A DNA stretch of 64,000 nt from BOG-908 sp965198915 (GTDB lineage Bacteria > Pseudomonadota > Alphaproteobacteria > Acetobacterales > Acetobacteraceae), in assembly GCA_965198915.1 (NCBI GenBank), contig CBDAQC010000002.1, positions 434,001 to 498,000 of the forward strand. The letters are read 5' to 3'. Of this stretch, positions 34,710 to 42,414 are shown piece after piece. Below the pieces are notes generated by a model. The model worked only from the letters and a program-made list of their open reading frames with translations, did not search any database and had not been told where the DNA came from. The first letter of the stretch is position 1; each line of letters starts with the position of its first letter. The position numbers and the translations under genes are program-made.

Positions 34710-34727
34710 GAAGGGTGGACACCCTAG
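34710..34727. promoter_or_regulatory. Operator-like site 2, between the divergent DUF1329 genes
   Basis: GAAGGGTG-GA-CACCCTAG, with a perfect GGGTG-N2-CACCC core. CACCC-TA-GGGTG directly follows as an overlapping palindrome (34720-34731), which could allow two binding registers. It lies 83 bases from one start and 61 from the other, so one bound dimer could control both genes. Confidence 0.6.
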
Positions 34728-34787
34728 GGTGCTGTTGCTTAGATGCGCCAACGCGCGTGAAACGCCGCTGTTCAAGGGAAGAAACAC

Positions 34788-36146
34788 ATGAAGCAGACAC
34801 TGCTTGCCGCAACGATGCTTGCGGCCACGATGTTCGTGGCCGGAGGTGTGGCAGCTCCGGCCAAGGCGCAGACCGCGGCGGATCTGGGGCATTCGCTGAC
34901 TCCCATGGGCGCCATCAAGGCAGGCAATGCGGACGGCACCATCCCGGCCTGGACAGGCGGCCTCACCACCGCGAGCCCCGGCTACACCGCCGGCAGCTAC
35001 CGCAAGGACCCGTTCGCCGGCGAGAAGCCCGTGCTCGTGATCAATGCGCAGAACGTGGACCGCTACGCCAGCAAGCTGGCCGAGGGCACGATCGCGATGA
35101 TACGCACGCTGCCCGGCTACCATGTGGACGTGTACCCGACCCATCGCACCGGTGCGGCCCCGCAATACATCTACGACAACGCGATCGCCAATGCCGGGCG
35201 CGCCCACCTCTCGGCCAACGGGCTGGACGTGGAGGACGCCAAGCTGTCCATTCCGTTCCCGATCCCGCATAACGGCAACGAGGCGATCTGGAACCATATC
35301 CTGCGCTGGCGCGGCCGCCAGTTGCAGCGCACGGTGGCGAACGCTGTGACCACGCCGTCCGGCGACTACTCGCTGACGCGCTGGCACGAGCAGATCATCT
35401 TCCCGTACAACACGCCGAACATGAACAACCCCGCCAAATGGGACAGCATGTTCTGGCAGGAAGTGCTGGCCCCGCCGCGCATCGCCGGCCAGCTGACACT
35501 GGTGATCAGCCACCAGGATCCTGCCGAGCAGCCGCGTGAAGCATGGACCTACAACCCGGGTGAGCGCCGCGTGCGCCGCGCGCCGGAGATCAACTACGAC
35601 ACGCCGGTGCAGAACACCGACGGGTTGGAGACGGTCGACGACTACGACATGTATAACGGCGCGATCGACCGCTATAACTGGAAGCTGGTGGGCAAGAAGG
35701 AAGTCTATATTCCTTACAACACCTACAAGATTCAGCTTCCCGGCGTGAAATACACGGACATCATCAAGCCGCAGGCGGTCAATCCTGACCTGCTGCGCTT
35801 CGAGCTGCACCGCGTATGGGTTGTCGAAGCGACGCTGAAGCCCGGCTTCCGCCACATCTATGCCCGCCGCACCTTCTACATCGACGAGGATAGCTGGCAG
35901 TGCGCGATCGCCGACCGTTACGACTCACGCGGCCAGCTCTGGCGCACGGCGCTCGCCTTCGTGGAGACCGCACCCGAGGCACCGCTTACCGGCGCGGACG
36001 GCTACGAGTTCCTCGACCTGCAGGCGCACCGCTATCTGGTGCAGGGCCTGCACAGCGAGGAAGGCTCGGCACCCACCTACATGGGCAACTCGCTCACGCC
36101 TGACGACTACACGGCGGATGCGCTCCGGCGCGTCGGCCGCAGGTAA
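34788..36146 (+). CDS. DUF1329 protein (paralogue 2)
   Basis: 452 residues: signal peptide (TLLAATMLAATMFVAGGVAA), then the complete DUF1329 core without the low-complexity insert of the neighbour. Shared blocks are LTPMGAIKAGNADGTIPAWT, INAQNVDRYASKLAEGTIAM, IRTLPGYHVDVYPTHRTGAA, RRVRRAPEINYDTPVQNTDG and FRHIYARRTFYIDEDSWQ. DUF1329 proteins are recurrent partners of DUF1302 and MMPL transporters. A periplasmic carrier role between transporter and outer membrane is a reasonable inference. It is divergent from paralogue 1 and ends at a strong hairpin. Confidence 0.9.
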   Translation: MKQTLLAATMLAATMFVAGGVAAPAKAQTAADLGHSLTPMGAIKAGNADGTIPAWTGGLTTASPGYTAGSYRKDPFAGEKPVLVINAQNVDRYASKLAEGTIAMIRTLPGYHVDVYPTHRTGAAPQYIYDNAIANAGRAHLSANGLDVEDAKLSIPFPIPHNGNEAIWNHILRWRGRQLQRTVANAVTTPSGDYSLTRWHEQIIFPYNTPNMNNPAKWDSMFWQEVLAPPRIAGQLTLVISHQDPAEQPREAWTYNPGERRVRRAPEINYDTPVQNTDGLETVDDYDMYNGAIDRYNWKLVGKKEVYIPYNTYKIQLPGVKYTDIIKPQAVNPDLLRFELHRVWVVEATLKPGFRHIYARRTFYIDEDSWQCAIADRYDSRGQLWRTALAFVETAPEAPLTGADGYEFLDLQAHRYLVQGLHSEEGSAPTYMGNSLTPDDYTADALRRVGRR

Positions 36147-36178
36147 CTGACGCGCTTTCTTACTCGCGGAGGCACGGC

Positions 36179-36232
36179 AACGCCTGCGCCCGCCTGCCAC
36201 TTGCACGCAAGTGGCAGGCGGGCGCAGGCGTT
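36179..36232. terminator. Perfect 25-base-pair hairpin between convergent genes
   Basis: Arms at 36179-36203 and 36208-36232 are exact complements around the loop CACG. On the plus strand TTTACGTTTC follows the stem. It lies 33 bases after the DUF1329 stop and 12 bases from the convergent phosphotransferase stop, so it most likely ends transcription of both. The perfect pairing over 25 bases is unusual for a terminator. Confidence 0.75.
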
Positions 36233-36243
36233 TACGTTTCTGC

Positions 36244-37311
36244 TCAGGCAGAGGCGGCTTGCGTCCGGCCCTGCGCGATGTTCCAGCTGATCGCGGCGCA
36301 GGCGCGGAACATGTCGTTATACAGATGCGCGCGCGCATCCGCCGCGTTCCCGCGCCTGGACCTGTCGTACACGCCCCAGCCGATGGACGCCGAGCGGAAC
36401 AGCGAGAACGCCAGGTAGAACGGCCAGTCCTGTGCCGGGAAGGCGCGGCCGACGCCCTCGCAGTAGCGCGTCACCAGCTCCTGCTCTGACGGTATGCCAA
36501 GTGCCGGCAGGTCCGCCCCACCCAGTCCCTTGAACGGGCCGCCGCTCTGCGGCAGGTGGTAGAACGATGCGAAATAGGCCAAGTCTGCCATCGGATGGCC
36601 GATCGTGGCCAACTCCCAGTCCAGTATCGCCAGCAGGCGCGGCCCGTCATGGGCGAACATGAGGTTGCCCAGCCGGTAATCGCCATGCGCGATCACCGCC
36701 GCCTCTTCCGGCGGCAGGTGCGCCGGCAGCCAGGCGATCAGCGCTTCCATGTCCGCGTTCGGCTCAGGGTCCGAAGCCAGGTACTGCTTCGTCCAGCGGC
36801 CGATCTGGCGGGCGATGTAGGCGTCTGGCTTGCCGAACGTTTCCAGTCCTGCCGCCCGCCAATCCACCCTGTGCAGCGCTGCCAGCCCGTCCGCCGCGGC
36901 CAGCCAGTAGCCGGCGCGTTCGCCATGCGCGATGTCGGCCAGCCGCAGATCGGTTAGAACGCGGCCGTCCACGTAATCCATCACGTAGAAGGCGGTGCCG
37001 ATCACTGCGGCATCCTCGCAGAGGAGGCGGACGACAGGCACAGGCGCTTGCGTGGGGCCAAGGGCGCGCATGGCGGCGTATTCCCGCTCTACCGCATGGG
37101 CGGAAGGCAGGATGGCGCCGGGCGGCTTCTTGCGCAGCACGTAGCGGCGCCCGGCAGCGTCCGTCATCAGGAAGGTGGGGTTCGACTGGCCGCCCTGGAA
37201 CTGCAGAAGGGAGAGCGGCAGGGTGAGTTCCGGCAGCGCGTCTGCCAGATAGGCCGCAAGCCGGGTCTCGTCGAAACGGTGCTGTTCGCGCACCGCGATC
37301 ATCTCGGTCAT
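36244..37311 (-). CDS. Phosphotransferase-family protein (APH-like, acyl-CoA-metabolism associated)
   Basis: 355 residues with the aminoglycoside-phosphotransferase fold. The nucleotide-binding lysine is in RRYVLRKKPPGAILPSAHAV, the catalytic loop is VIAHGDYRLGNLMF (about residue 207), and the metal aspartate is in ILDWELATIGHPMADL (about 228). This subgroup is related to the N-terminal kinase-like domain of ACAD10/11, which acts on 4-hydroxyacyl-CoA, and is common near acyl-CoA dehydrogenase and beta-oxidation genes. The neighbouring thiolase and SDR genes fit that, but no dehydrogenase gene is present. The start at 37311 follows the family N-terminus. Confidence 0.88.
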   Translation of the reverse strand: MTEMIAVREQHRFDETRLAAYLADALPELTLPLSLLQFQGGQSNPTFLMTDAAGRRYVLRKKPPGAILPSAHAVEREYAAMRALGPTQAPVPVVRLLCEDAAVIGTAFYVMDYVDGRVLTDLRLADIAHGERAGYWLAAADGLAALHRVDWRAAGLETFGKPDAYIARQIGRWTKQYLASDPEPNADMEALIAWLPAHLPPEEAAVIAHGDYRLGNLMFAHDGPRLLAILDWELATIGHPMADLAYFASFYHLPQSGGPFKGLGGADLPALGIPSEQELVTRYCEGVGRAFPAQDWPFYLAFSLFRSASIGWGVYDRSRRGNAADARAHLYNDMFRACAAISWNIAQGRTQAASA

Positions 37312-37360
37312 TTGCCGTGTCCGTTTGTTGGAGCGGGGGATAGCGCTCGGCGGTGGTGGA

Positions 37361-37515
37361 AGGAAGGAAGTGAAGGCCCTCTGCGCGAAAAAGAAGCAGG
37401 AACCTTCTGGCGGCGCTGGCGCGGGGCACTGGCGCGCGGGCATCGGCGATGCGCATCCGACGGGGCGAAAATCCTGTCGCAAACAGAACGTCTTGCTGCT
37501 TCTTGCTTCGCCAAG
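37361..37515. repeat. Diverged family A repeat between the phosphotransferase and tetR genes
   Basis: GGAAGGAAGTGAAGGCCCTC with GAAAAAGAAGCAGGAACCTT on the left, and CTTGCTGCTTCTTGCTTCG on the right. The arms keep the order and spacing of family A but have lost most of the T-runs. The centre is GC-rich. Confidence 0.5.
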
Positions 37516-37531
37516 AAGCGATTGGAATACG

Positions 37532-38188
37532 TCAGCGTGCGTTCGCCTGCAGCGTTACCACGCCGGGCGGGGCCGAAGCATAGGGCGTGAACAGCGCCTC
37601 CACCTGCGCGTAGCCCCAGCGCAGATGTTCGCGCGTGATCGTCTCCACGCCCTGCCGGGTCAGCAGGTAATCGATCCAGTAGCTCGCCACGATCCAGGCG
37701 TTCACCACCAGCCGGTCGAGCTCCTCGGGCGCGGCGTTCAGCACGCCCCTGTCCGCCAGCCCGCCCAGCGTGCAGCGCACCTGTGTCTGGCCCCTGTCGG
37801 TCATCTGCTTCAGCCGCGGCCGCAGGTCCGGCGCCAGCCGGTAGATGCTGGCGGCGTAGAACAGGCGCCACTCCCACATCGCGTTGAACCAGCCTGCCAG
37901 GTAGATGCGGTAGGCTTGCGGGCGCTGGCCGAGGTCCTCGCCGGCCATGCCGGCCTGATCGAGTGCCGCCTCGAACTGTTCGAACAATGCGGTGACGATC
38001 TGTTCCTTGCGGCGGAAATGGTAATGCAGGTTGCCTTCGCTTATGCCCACCGCGGTTGCGATCTCGGCTGTCGTTACCTCCGCCGCGCCGCGTTCGTTGA
38101 AAAGCTCACGGCAGCAATCGAGTATGCGGTCACGCGTGCTGAGCTTGGGGTCCGCCCTTCTTGTTCCTGCAGCCACTCTCTCAGGCAC
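37532..38188 (-). CDS. TetR/AcrR-family transcriptional regulator
   Basis: 218 residues. The N-terminal helix-turn-helix is DRILDCCRELFNERGAAEVT followed by TAEIATAVGISEGNLHYHFR, with recognition helix ISEGNLHYHFRRKEQ. The ligand domain is helical and aromatic (WFNAMWEWRLFYAAS), fitting a hydrophobic or acyl-CoA ligand. The GTG at 38188 is used. An operator-like palindrome (38219-38236) lies 31 bases upstream and is shared with two other sites near the DUF1302 and DUF1329 genes, so this protein is the best candidate regulator of the whole block. Confidence 0.9.
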   Translation of the reverse strand: MPERVAAGTRRADPKLSTRDRILDCCRELFNERGAAEVTTAEIATAVGISEGNLHYHFRRKEQIVTALFEQFEAALDQAGMAGEDLGQRPQAYRIYLAGWFNAMWEWRLFYAASIYRLAPDLRPRLKQMTDRGQTQVRCTLGGLADRGVLNAAPEELDRLVVNAWIVASYWIDYLLTRQGVETITREHLRWGYAQVEALFTPYASAPPGVVTLQANAR

Positions 38189-38218
38189 CCCTGCGTTGCC
38201 AGGCCTTGCGTTGACGGC

Positions 38219-38236
38219 TTAGGGTGAACACCCAAC
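38219..38236. promoter_or_regulatory. Operator-like site 3, between tetR and the thiolase gene
   Basis: TTAGGGTG-AA-CACCCAAC, with a perfect GGGTG-N2-CACCC core. TTGACG (38211-38216) precedes it by two bases, almost the same layout as at site 1. It lies between the divergent tetR and thiolase genes and could serve autoregulation and control of the catabolic genes. Confidence 0.65.
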
Positions 38237-38353
38237 ACTCGAGACTATGGCAAACGGGCGAACAGGGGTCCAGCCGGGCCGCCTACGCCTTTAGCCTCAA
38301 TCAATCACGGCCAGGGGGCGTTCGCCCGGGGCCATACAGGGAGAGACTGCCCG

Positions 38354-39538
38354 ATGCGTGAAGCCGTCATCGTATCCACCGCCCGTACCCCGATTGGCCG
38401 CGCCTATCGCGGCGCGTTCAACGACACGCAGGGCGCCACGCTGGCCGGCCACGTGGTGGCGCAGGCGGTGGCGCGGGCGCGTGTCGATCCGGGCGAGATA
38501 GAGGACGTGATCCTGGGCTGCGCGCTGCAGCAGGGCACCACCGGCGGCAACGTGGCGCGCCAGGCGGCGATACGCGCCGGCCTGTCGGTGACCACCGCCG
38601 GCACCACGGTCGACCGCCAGTGCGGCAGCGGCCTGCAGGCGATCTCCATCGCGTCCCAGCGTGTGGTGGTGGACGGGCTGCCGGTGGCGGTGGGCGGCGG
38701 GCTGGACAGCATCAGCCTGGTGCAGAACGACCACATGAACCGCTTCCGCGCCGGCGACGACTGGCTGGTGGCGCACAAGCCGGACATCTACATGCCGATG
38801 ATCGACACGGCGGAGACGGTGGCGCAGCGCTATCAGATCACCCGCGAGCGCCAGGACGAATACGCGCTGGAGAGCCAGCGCCGCACTGCCGCCGCCCAGG
38901 CCGCCGGCCGGTTCGACGCCGAGATCGTGCCGATGGAAAGCCGCATGGCGGTGGCCGACAAGGCCACCGGCGAGATCAGCCACAAGACGGTGACCCTGAC
39001 CAAGGACGAGGGCAACCGGCCGGAGACGACGATGGAGGGCCTGGCCTCGCTGAAGGCGGTGCGCGGCGAGGGCCACGTGATCACCGCCGGCAACGCGTCC
39101 CAGCTTTCCGACGGCGCGTCGGCCTGCGTGGTGATGGAGGCGGCCGAGGCGTCCCGTCGCGGGCTGACGCCGCTGGGCGCGCTGCGCGGCCTGGCGGTGT
39201 CGGGCTGCGAGCCGGACGAGATGGGCATCGGCCCGGTATTCGCGGTGCCGCGCCTGCTGGAGCGCAACGGGCTGAGCGTCGAGGACATCGACCTTTGGGA
39301 GCTGAATGAGGCGTTCGCGGTGCAGGTGATCTATTGCCGTGACCGGCTAGGGATCGATCCCGCCAAGCTGAACGTGGATGGCGGGGCAATCTCCATCGGC
39401 CATCCCTACGGCATGTCCGGCGCGCGCATGACGGGGCACCTGCTGATCGAGGGGCACCGCCGCGGCGCCAAATGGGGCGTGGTGACGATGTGCGTGGGCG
39501 GCGGCATGGGTGCCGCCGGCCTGTTCGAGATCTTCTGA
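38354..39538 (+). CDS. Acetyl-CoA C-acyltransferase (thiolase)
   Basis: 394 residues; cleaves 3-ketoacyl-CoA in beta-oxidation or runs the reverse condensation. The acyl-carrying Cys90 is in TTVDRQCGSGLQAI. The other catalytic residues lie in ISIGHPYGMSGAR (His about 350) and TMCVGGGMGAAGLFE (Cys about 380). The N-terminus is REAVIVSTARTPIGRAYRGA, a FadA-like subgroup. Start ATG at 38354. It follows the tetR-thiolase divergent region and is followed by a stem-loop and a partial repeat before the SDR gene, so it may be its own unit. Confidence 0.95.
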   Translation: MREAVIVSTARTPIGRAYRGAFNDTQGATLAGHVVAQAVARARVDPGEIEDVILGCALQQGTTGGNVARQAAIRAGLSVTTAGTTVDRQCGSGLQAISIASQRVVVDGLPVAVGGGLDSISLVQNDHMNRFRAGDDWLVAHKPDIYMPMIDTAETVAQRYQITRERQDEYALESQRRTAAAQAAGRFDAEIVPMESRMAVADKATGEISHKTVTLTKDEGNRPETTMEGLASLKAVRGEGHVITAGNASQLSDGASACVVMEAAEASRRGLTPLGALRGLAVSGCEPDEMGIGPVFAVPRLLERNGLSVEDIDLWELNEAFAVQVIYCRDRLGIDPAKLNVDGGAISIGHPYGMSGARMTGHLLIEGHRRGAKWGVVTMCVGGGMGAAGLFEIF

Positions 39539-39548
39539 TTGCGGGAGG

Positions 39549-39589
39549 CGTGGCTGGAACGGCCAGCTTGCGCTGGCCCTCCAGCCACG
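39549..39589. terminator. Nested stem-loop after the thiolase gene
   Basis: The outer arms CGTGGCTGGA and TCCAGCCACG (10 bases, perfect) enclose GGCCAGC-TTGC-GCTGGCC. It starts 10 bases after the thiolase stop. No strong T-run follows, so the terminator call is tentative. Confidence 0.55.
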
Positions 39590-39660
39590 TGCCGTCTCGT
39601 GCACCGCTATCAGGCGCTGCCGGCACCCGAACGCCGGGCTGGGTAGATAAGCCAGAGCGG

Positions 39661-39763
39661 GCAGCAAGCTTTCGCCGCTCCTGACGCATGCATCCGCGTC
39701 CCGCGACAGCGGAGAAAAAGCTTTTGCTTCTATCCTCCGAAAAAGAAGGCCTTGCCTGCCTTG
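39661..39763. repeat. Dispersed repeat, family A, copy 8 (right arm clear, left arm weak)
   Basis: The clear right arm is GGAGAAAAAGCTTTTGCTTC with CCGAAAAAGAAGGCCTTGCC. On the left only GCAGCAAGCTTTCGCCGCTC remains. The rest of the thiolase-SDR gap (39590-39660) shows nothing recognisable. It ends about 64 bases before the SDR start. Confidence 0.6.
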
Positions 39764-39826
39764 CGACCCAGATCTGGATCAAGCCAGATCCCGGCCACAA
39801 CAAGCAATAAAGGGAGGACACCCCCG

Positions 39827-40630
39827 ATGGACGTCAAGGACAAGGTCATAGTCATCACCGGCGGCGGCAGCGGCATAGGCCGTTCCCTGGCCCAGCTTTT
39901 CGCCGCCGAAGGGGCGCGCCACATCAGCGTGGCGGATTTGAACGAGGCGGGCGCCAAGGAGACGGCGGCGATGGTCGGCGGCACGTCCCATGCGTGTGAC
40001 GTGACGCAGGAAGCAGACATACGGCGCGTGGTTGCCGATACCGAGCGCACCGCCGGGCCGATCGACCTGTTCTGCAGCAATGCCGGCGTGATTACGCTTG
40101 ATCCGGAGTTCGACAACGCGGCGTCCGCGCCCGATGCGGCCTGGGCGCGTGCCTGGGCGGTGCATGTGATGGCGCATGTGTATGCCGCGCGTGCCGTGTT
40201 GCCGGGCATGATGGAGCGCAGATCCGGCTGGTTTCTCAACACGGTGTCGGCCGCGGGCCTGCTAAGCCAGATCGGCTCGGCCACCTACAGCACCACCAAG
40301 CACGCGGCTATCGGCTTCGCGGAGAGTCTGGCGATCGCAGCCAGGGATCGTGGCGTGGGCGTGTCCGTCCTGTGTCCGCAGGGCGTGCGCACGCCGTTCG
40401 TGCAGGAAGGCGATTTCTTCGGCGGCGCGGACGTGGACGGAGTGCTCACGCCCGAGGAAGTGGCCAGCTCCGCTCTTGAGGGTTTGCGGGCGGGCAAGTT
40501 CCTGATCCTGCCGCATCCGAACGTGGCGAACTACATCAAGGTGAAAGCCGAGACGTATGACCGCTGGATTGGCGGCATGGCCAAGATGCGGCGTGGCGTG
40601 AAGGAAAAGCGGGCCGCACGCGGTGTCTGA
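39827..40630 (+). CDS. Short-chain dehydrogenase/reductase
   Basis: 267 residues, NAD(P)-dependent. The nucleotide motif is VIVITGGGSGIGRSLAQLF, the NAG motif is LFCSNAGVIT, the catalytic serine lies in NTVSAAGLLSQIG, and Y154/K158 are in YSTTKHAAIGFA. The substrate may be a hydroxyacyl-CoA or a cyclic alcohol. ATG at 39827 has AAAGGGAGG upstream. It overlaps the GMC oxidoreductase gene by 8 bases, so the two are coupled and probably act in the same oxidation. Confidence 0.93.
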   Translation: MDVKDKVIVITGGGSGIGRSLAQLFAAEGARHISVADLNEAGAKETAAMVGGTSHACDVTQEADIRRVVADTERTAGPIDLFCSNAGVITLDPEFDNAASAPDAAWARAWAVHVMAHVYAARAVLPGMMERRSGWFLNTVSAAGLLSQIGSATYSTTKHAAIGFAESLAIAARDRGVGVSVLCPQGVRTPFVQEGDFFGGADVDGVLTPEEVASSALEGLRAGKFLILPHPNVANYIKVKAETYDRWIGGMAKMRRGVKEKRAARGV

Positions 40631-42227
40631 AACGTTCGACTACGTGGTGGTGGGCGGCGGGCCGGCCGGCTGCGCAGTCGCGGCGCGGCTGGCGGAAGCG
40701 CGGCCTGACATGACGGTAGTGCTGATCGAGCGCGGGCCGCCGAAAGGCGGTATTGCGTCCGAGATCCCGCTGGGCATCGCCGTCCTGTCCGCGCGCAAGA
40801 ACACCATCAATTACGGCTACCAGACCGCACCGCAGGCGGGCCTGGGCGGCAGGCGCGGCTACCAGCCGCGCGGCCGAGGCCTGGGCGGCAGCGCGCTGAT
40901 AAACGCGATGATCTACATTCGCGGCCAGCGCGAGGATTACGACAGTTGGGCGCGTGACGCCGGCGCCCATGGCTGGGGCTGGTCCGACGTGCTGCCCTGC
41001 TTCAAGGCGGCGGAGCACAACGAGCGTGGCGCCGACGACTACCACGGCGAGGGCGGCCCGCTGAACATCGCTGACCTGCGCACGCCCAATCCCGTGGCCG
41101 CCGCGTTCGTGGAGGCTGCCGAGCAGGCAGGCTTTGCGAGGAACCCCGATTTCAACGGGCGGGATCAGGAGGGTTTCGGCTTTTACCAGGTCAGCCAGAA
41201 GAACGGTTCGCGCTACGGCGCCGGGCGCGCCTATGTCGGCGACAGGCCGCGCGCGAACCTGACGGTGATGACCGGCACCGAAGTGGCGCGCATCCTGTTC
41301 GATGGGCGGCGTGCCACCGGTGTCTTGGTGCGCGGCACCGGCACGCCGGATTGCGCAGTCCTGGCGCGCGCGGAAGTCATCATTTCCGGCGGCGCGTTCG
41401 GCTCGCCGCAGTTGCTGATGTGTTCGGGCGTGGGCCCGGCCGCGCATTTGCGTGCACACGGGATTGCCGTCGTGCACGACAGTCCGGACGTGGGCGGCAA
41501 CCTCCAGGACCACGTGGACTACACGGTGAACCGGCGAGTGCGCGATCGCAACCTGTTCGGCGGCTCGCCTGGCGTGCTGACCGACCTGTGGCGTGGCTGG
41601 CGCAGCTACAAGCGGGACGGCACCGGCCTGCTGACAACGAACGTTGCGGAATCAGGCGGCTTCCTGCGCAGCGCGCCCGGCGTGGACCGGCCGGACATAC
41701 AGATCCATTTCTGCATCGGCGTAGTGGATGATCACGGGCGCCGCAGGCATGCCTTTCGCGGCCTGTCCGTGCACACCTGCGTGCTGCGCCCGAAAAGCCG
41801 CGGTACGGTGCGCCTGGCAAGTGCTGACATGCGGGACGATCCGGTGATCGACCCGAACTTCTTTGCCGACGCGCGAGACATGCAGACGCTGAAGCGCGGC
41901 GTGGCGCACAGCCTGCGCATACTGGCCGCGCCCGCGATGCGGAAATATGCCGGCGCGCCGGTGCGGTCGCCGTCGGAGGAGGCGCTGGATGATCTGGAGC
42001 CGCGCATACGTGAGGAGGCGGACACGATCTACCATCCCGTGGGCACCTGCCGGATGAGTGCCGACGGAGCCGCCGTGCTGGACCCGCTGCTGCGGGTGCG
42101 CGGCACGGAGGGTTTGCGGGTGGTCGATGCCTCGGTGATGCCGACCCTCGTAAGCGGCAACACGGCGGCCGCTTCGGCGATGATCGGGGAACGGGCAGCG
42201 CAGTTGATACGACAGGCAAACAGGTAG
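40623..42227 (+). CDS. GMC-family FAD oxidoreductase (choline/alcohol dehydrogenase type)
   Basis: 534 residues. FAD-binding DYVVVGGGPAGCAVAARLAE is at the N-terminus. The GMC signature is GRGLGGSALINAMIYIRGQ, followed by EDYDSWARDAGAHGWGW. C-terminal catalytic residues are in IYHPVGTCRMSADG (His) and TLVSGNTAAASAMI (Asn). The family oxidises primary or secondary alcohols to aldehydes or ketones; related enzymes act on long-chain alcohols. The GTG start overlaps the SDR gene. The context (SDR, thiolase, APH-like protein) points to an aliphatic or alicyclic alcohol as substrate. Confidence 0.93.
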   Translation: MSETFDYVVVGGGPAGCAVAARLAEARPDMTVVLIERGPPKGGIASEIPLGIAVLSARKNTINYGYQTAPQAGLGGRRGYQPRGRGLGGSALINAMIYIRGQREDYDSWARDAGAHGWGWSDVLPCFKAAEHNERGADDYHGEGGPLNIADLRTPNPVAAAFVEAAEQAGFARNPDFNGRDQEGFGFYQVSQKNGSRYGAGRAYVGDRPRANLTVMTGTEVARILFDGRRATGVLVRGTGTPDCAVLARAEVIISGGAFGSPQLLMCSGVGPAAHLRAHGIAVVHDSPDVGGNLQDHVDYTVNRRVRDRNLFGGSPGVLTDLWRGWRSYKRDGTGLLTTNVAESGGFLRSAPGVDRPDIQIHFCIGVVDDHGRRRHAFRGLSVHTCVLRPKSRGTVRLASADMRDDPVIDPNFFADARDMQTLKRGVAHSLRILAAPAMRKYAGAPVRSPSEEALDDLEPRIREEADTIYHPVGTCRMSADGAAVLDPLLRVRGTEGLRVVDASVMPTLVSGNTAAASAMIGERAAQLIRQANR

Positions 42228-42275
42228 GCCAGGCCCTCTTTTTACACGTCGCAGCAAGAGCTTTTGTTGGTCCGC
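42226..42275. repeat. Remnant of family A repeat
   Basis: GCCAGGCCCTCTTTTTACAC followed by CAAGAGCTTTTGTTGG resembles one family A arm. The rest of the gap to 42414 has no clear element apart from a purine-rich stretch before the next gene. Confidence 0.4.
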
Positions 42276-42414
42276 GTTTTGCGGCCGCCGGTCTGCGCTC
42301 GATGGTGTCCGCCAAGACTGTGCTCTGGCGCGGGTTCCCGATCGTTGCTGCAAACAACCATTTGCGGATTGCCGTCAAGTCGTTACTCTCCTCGAACACT
42401 TGATCGGGGGCGTC

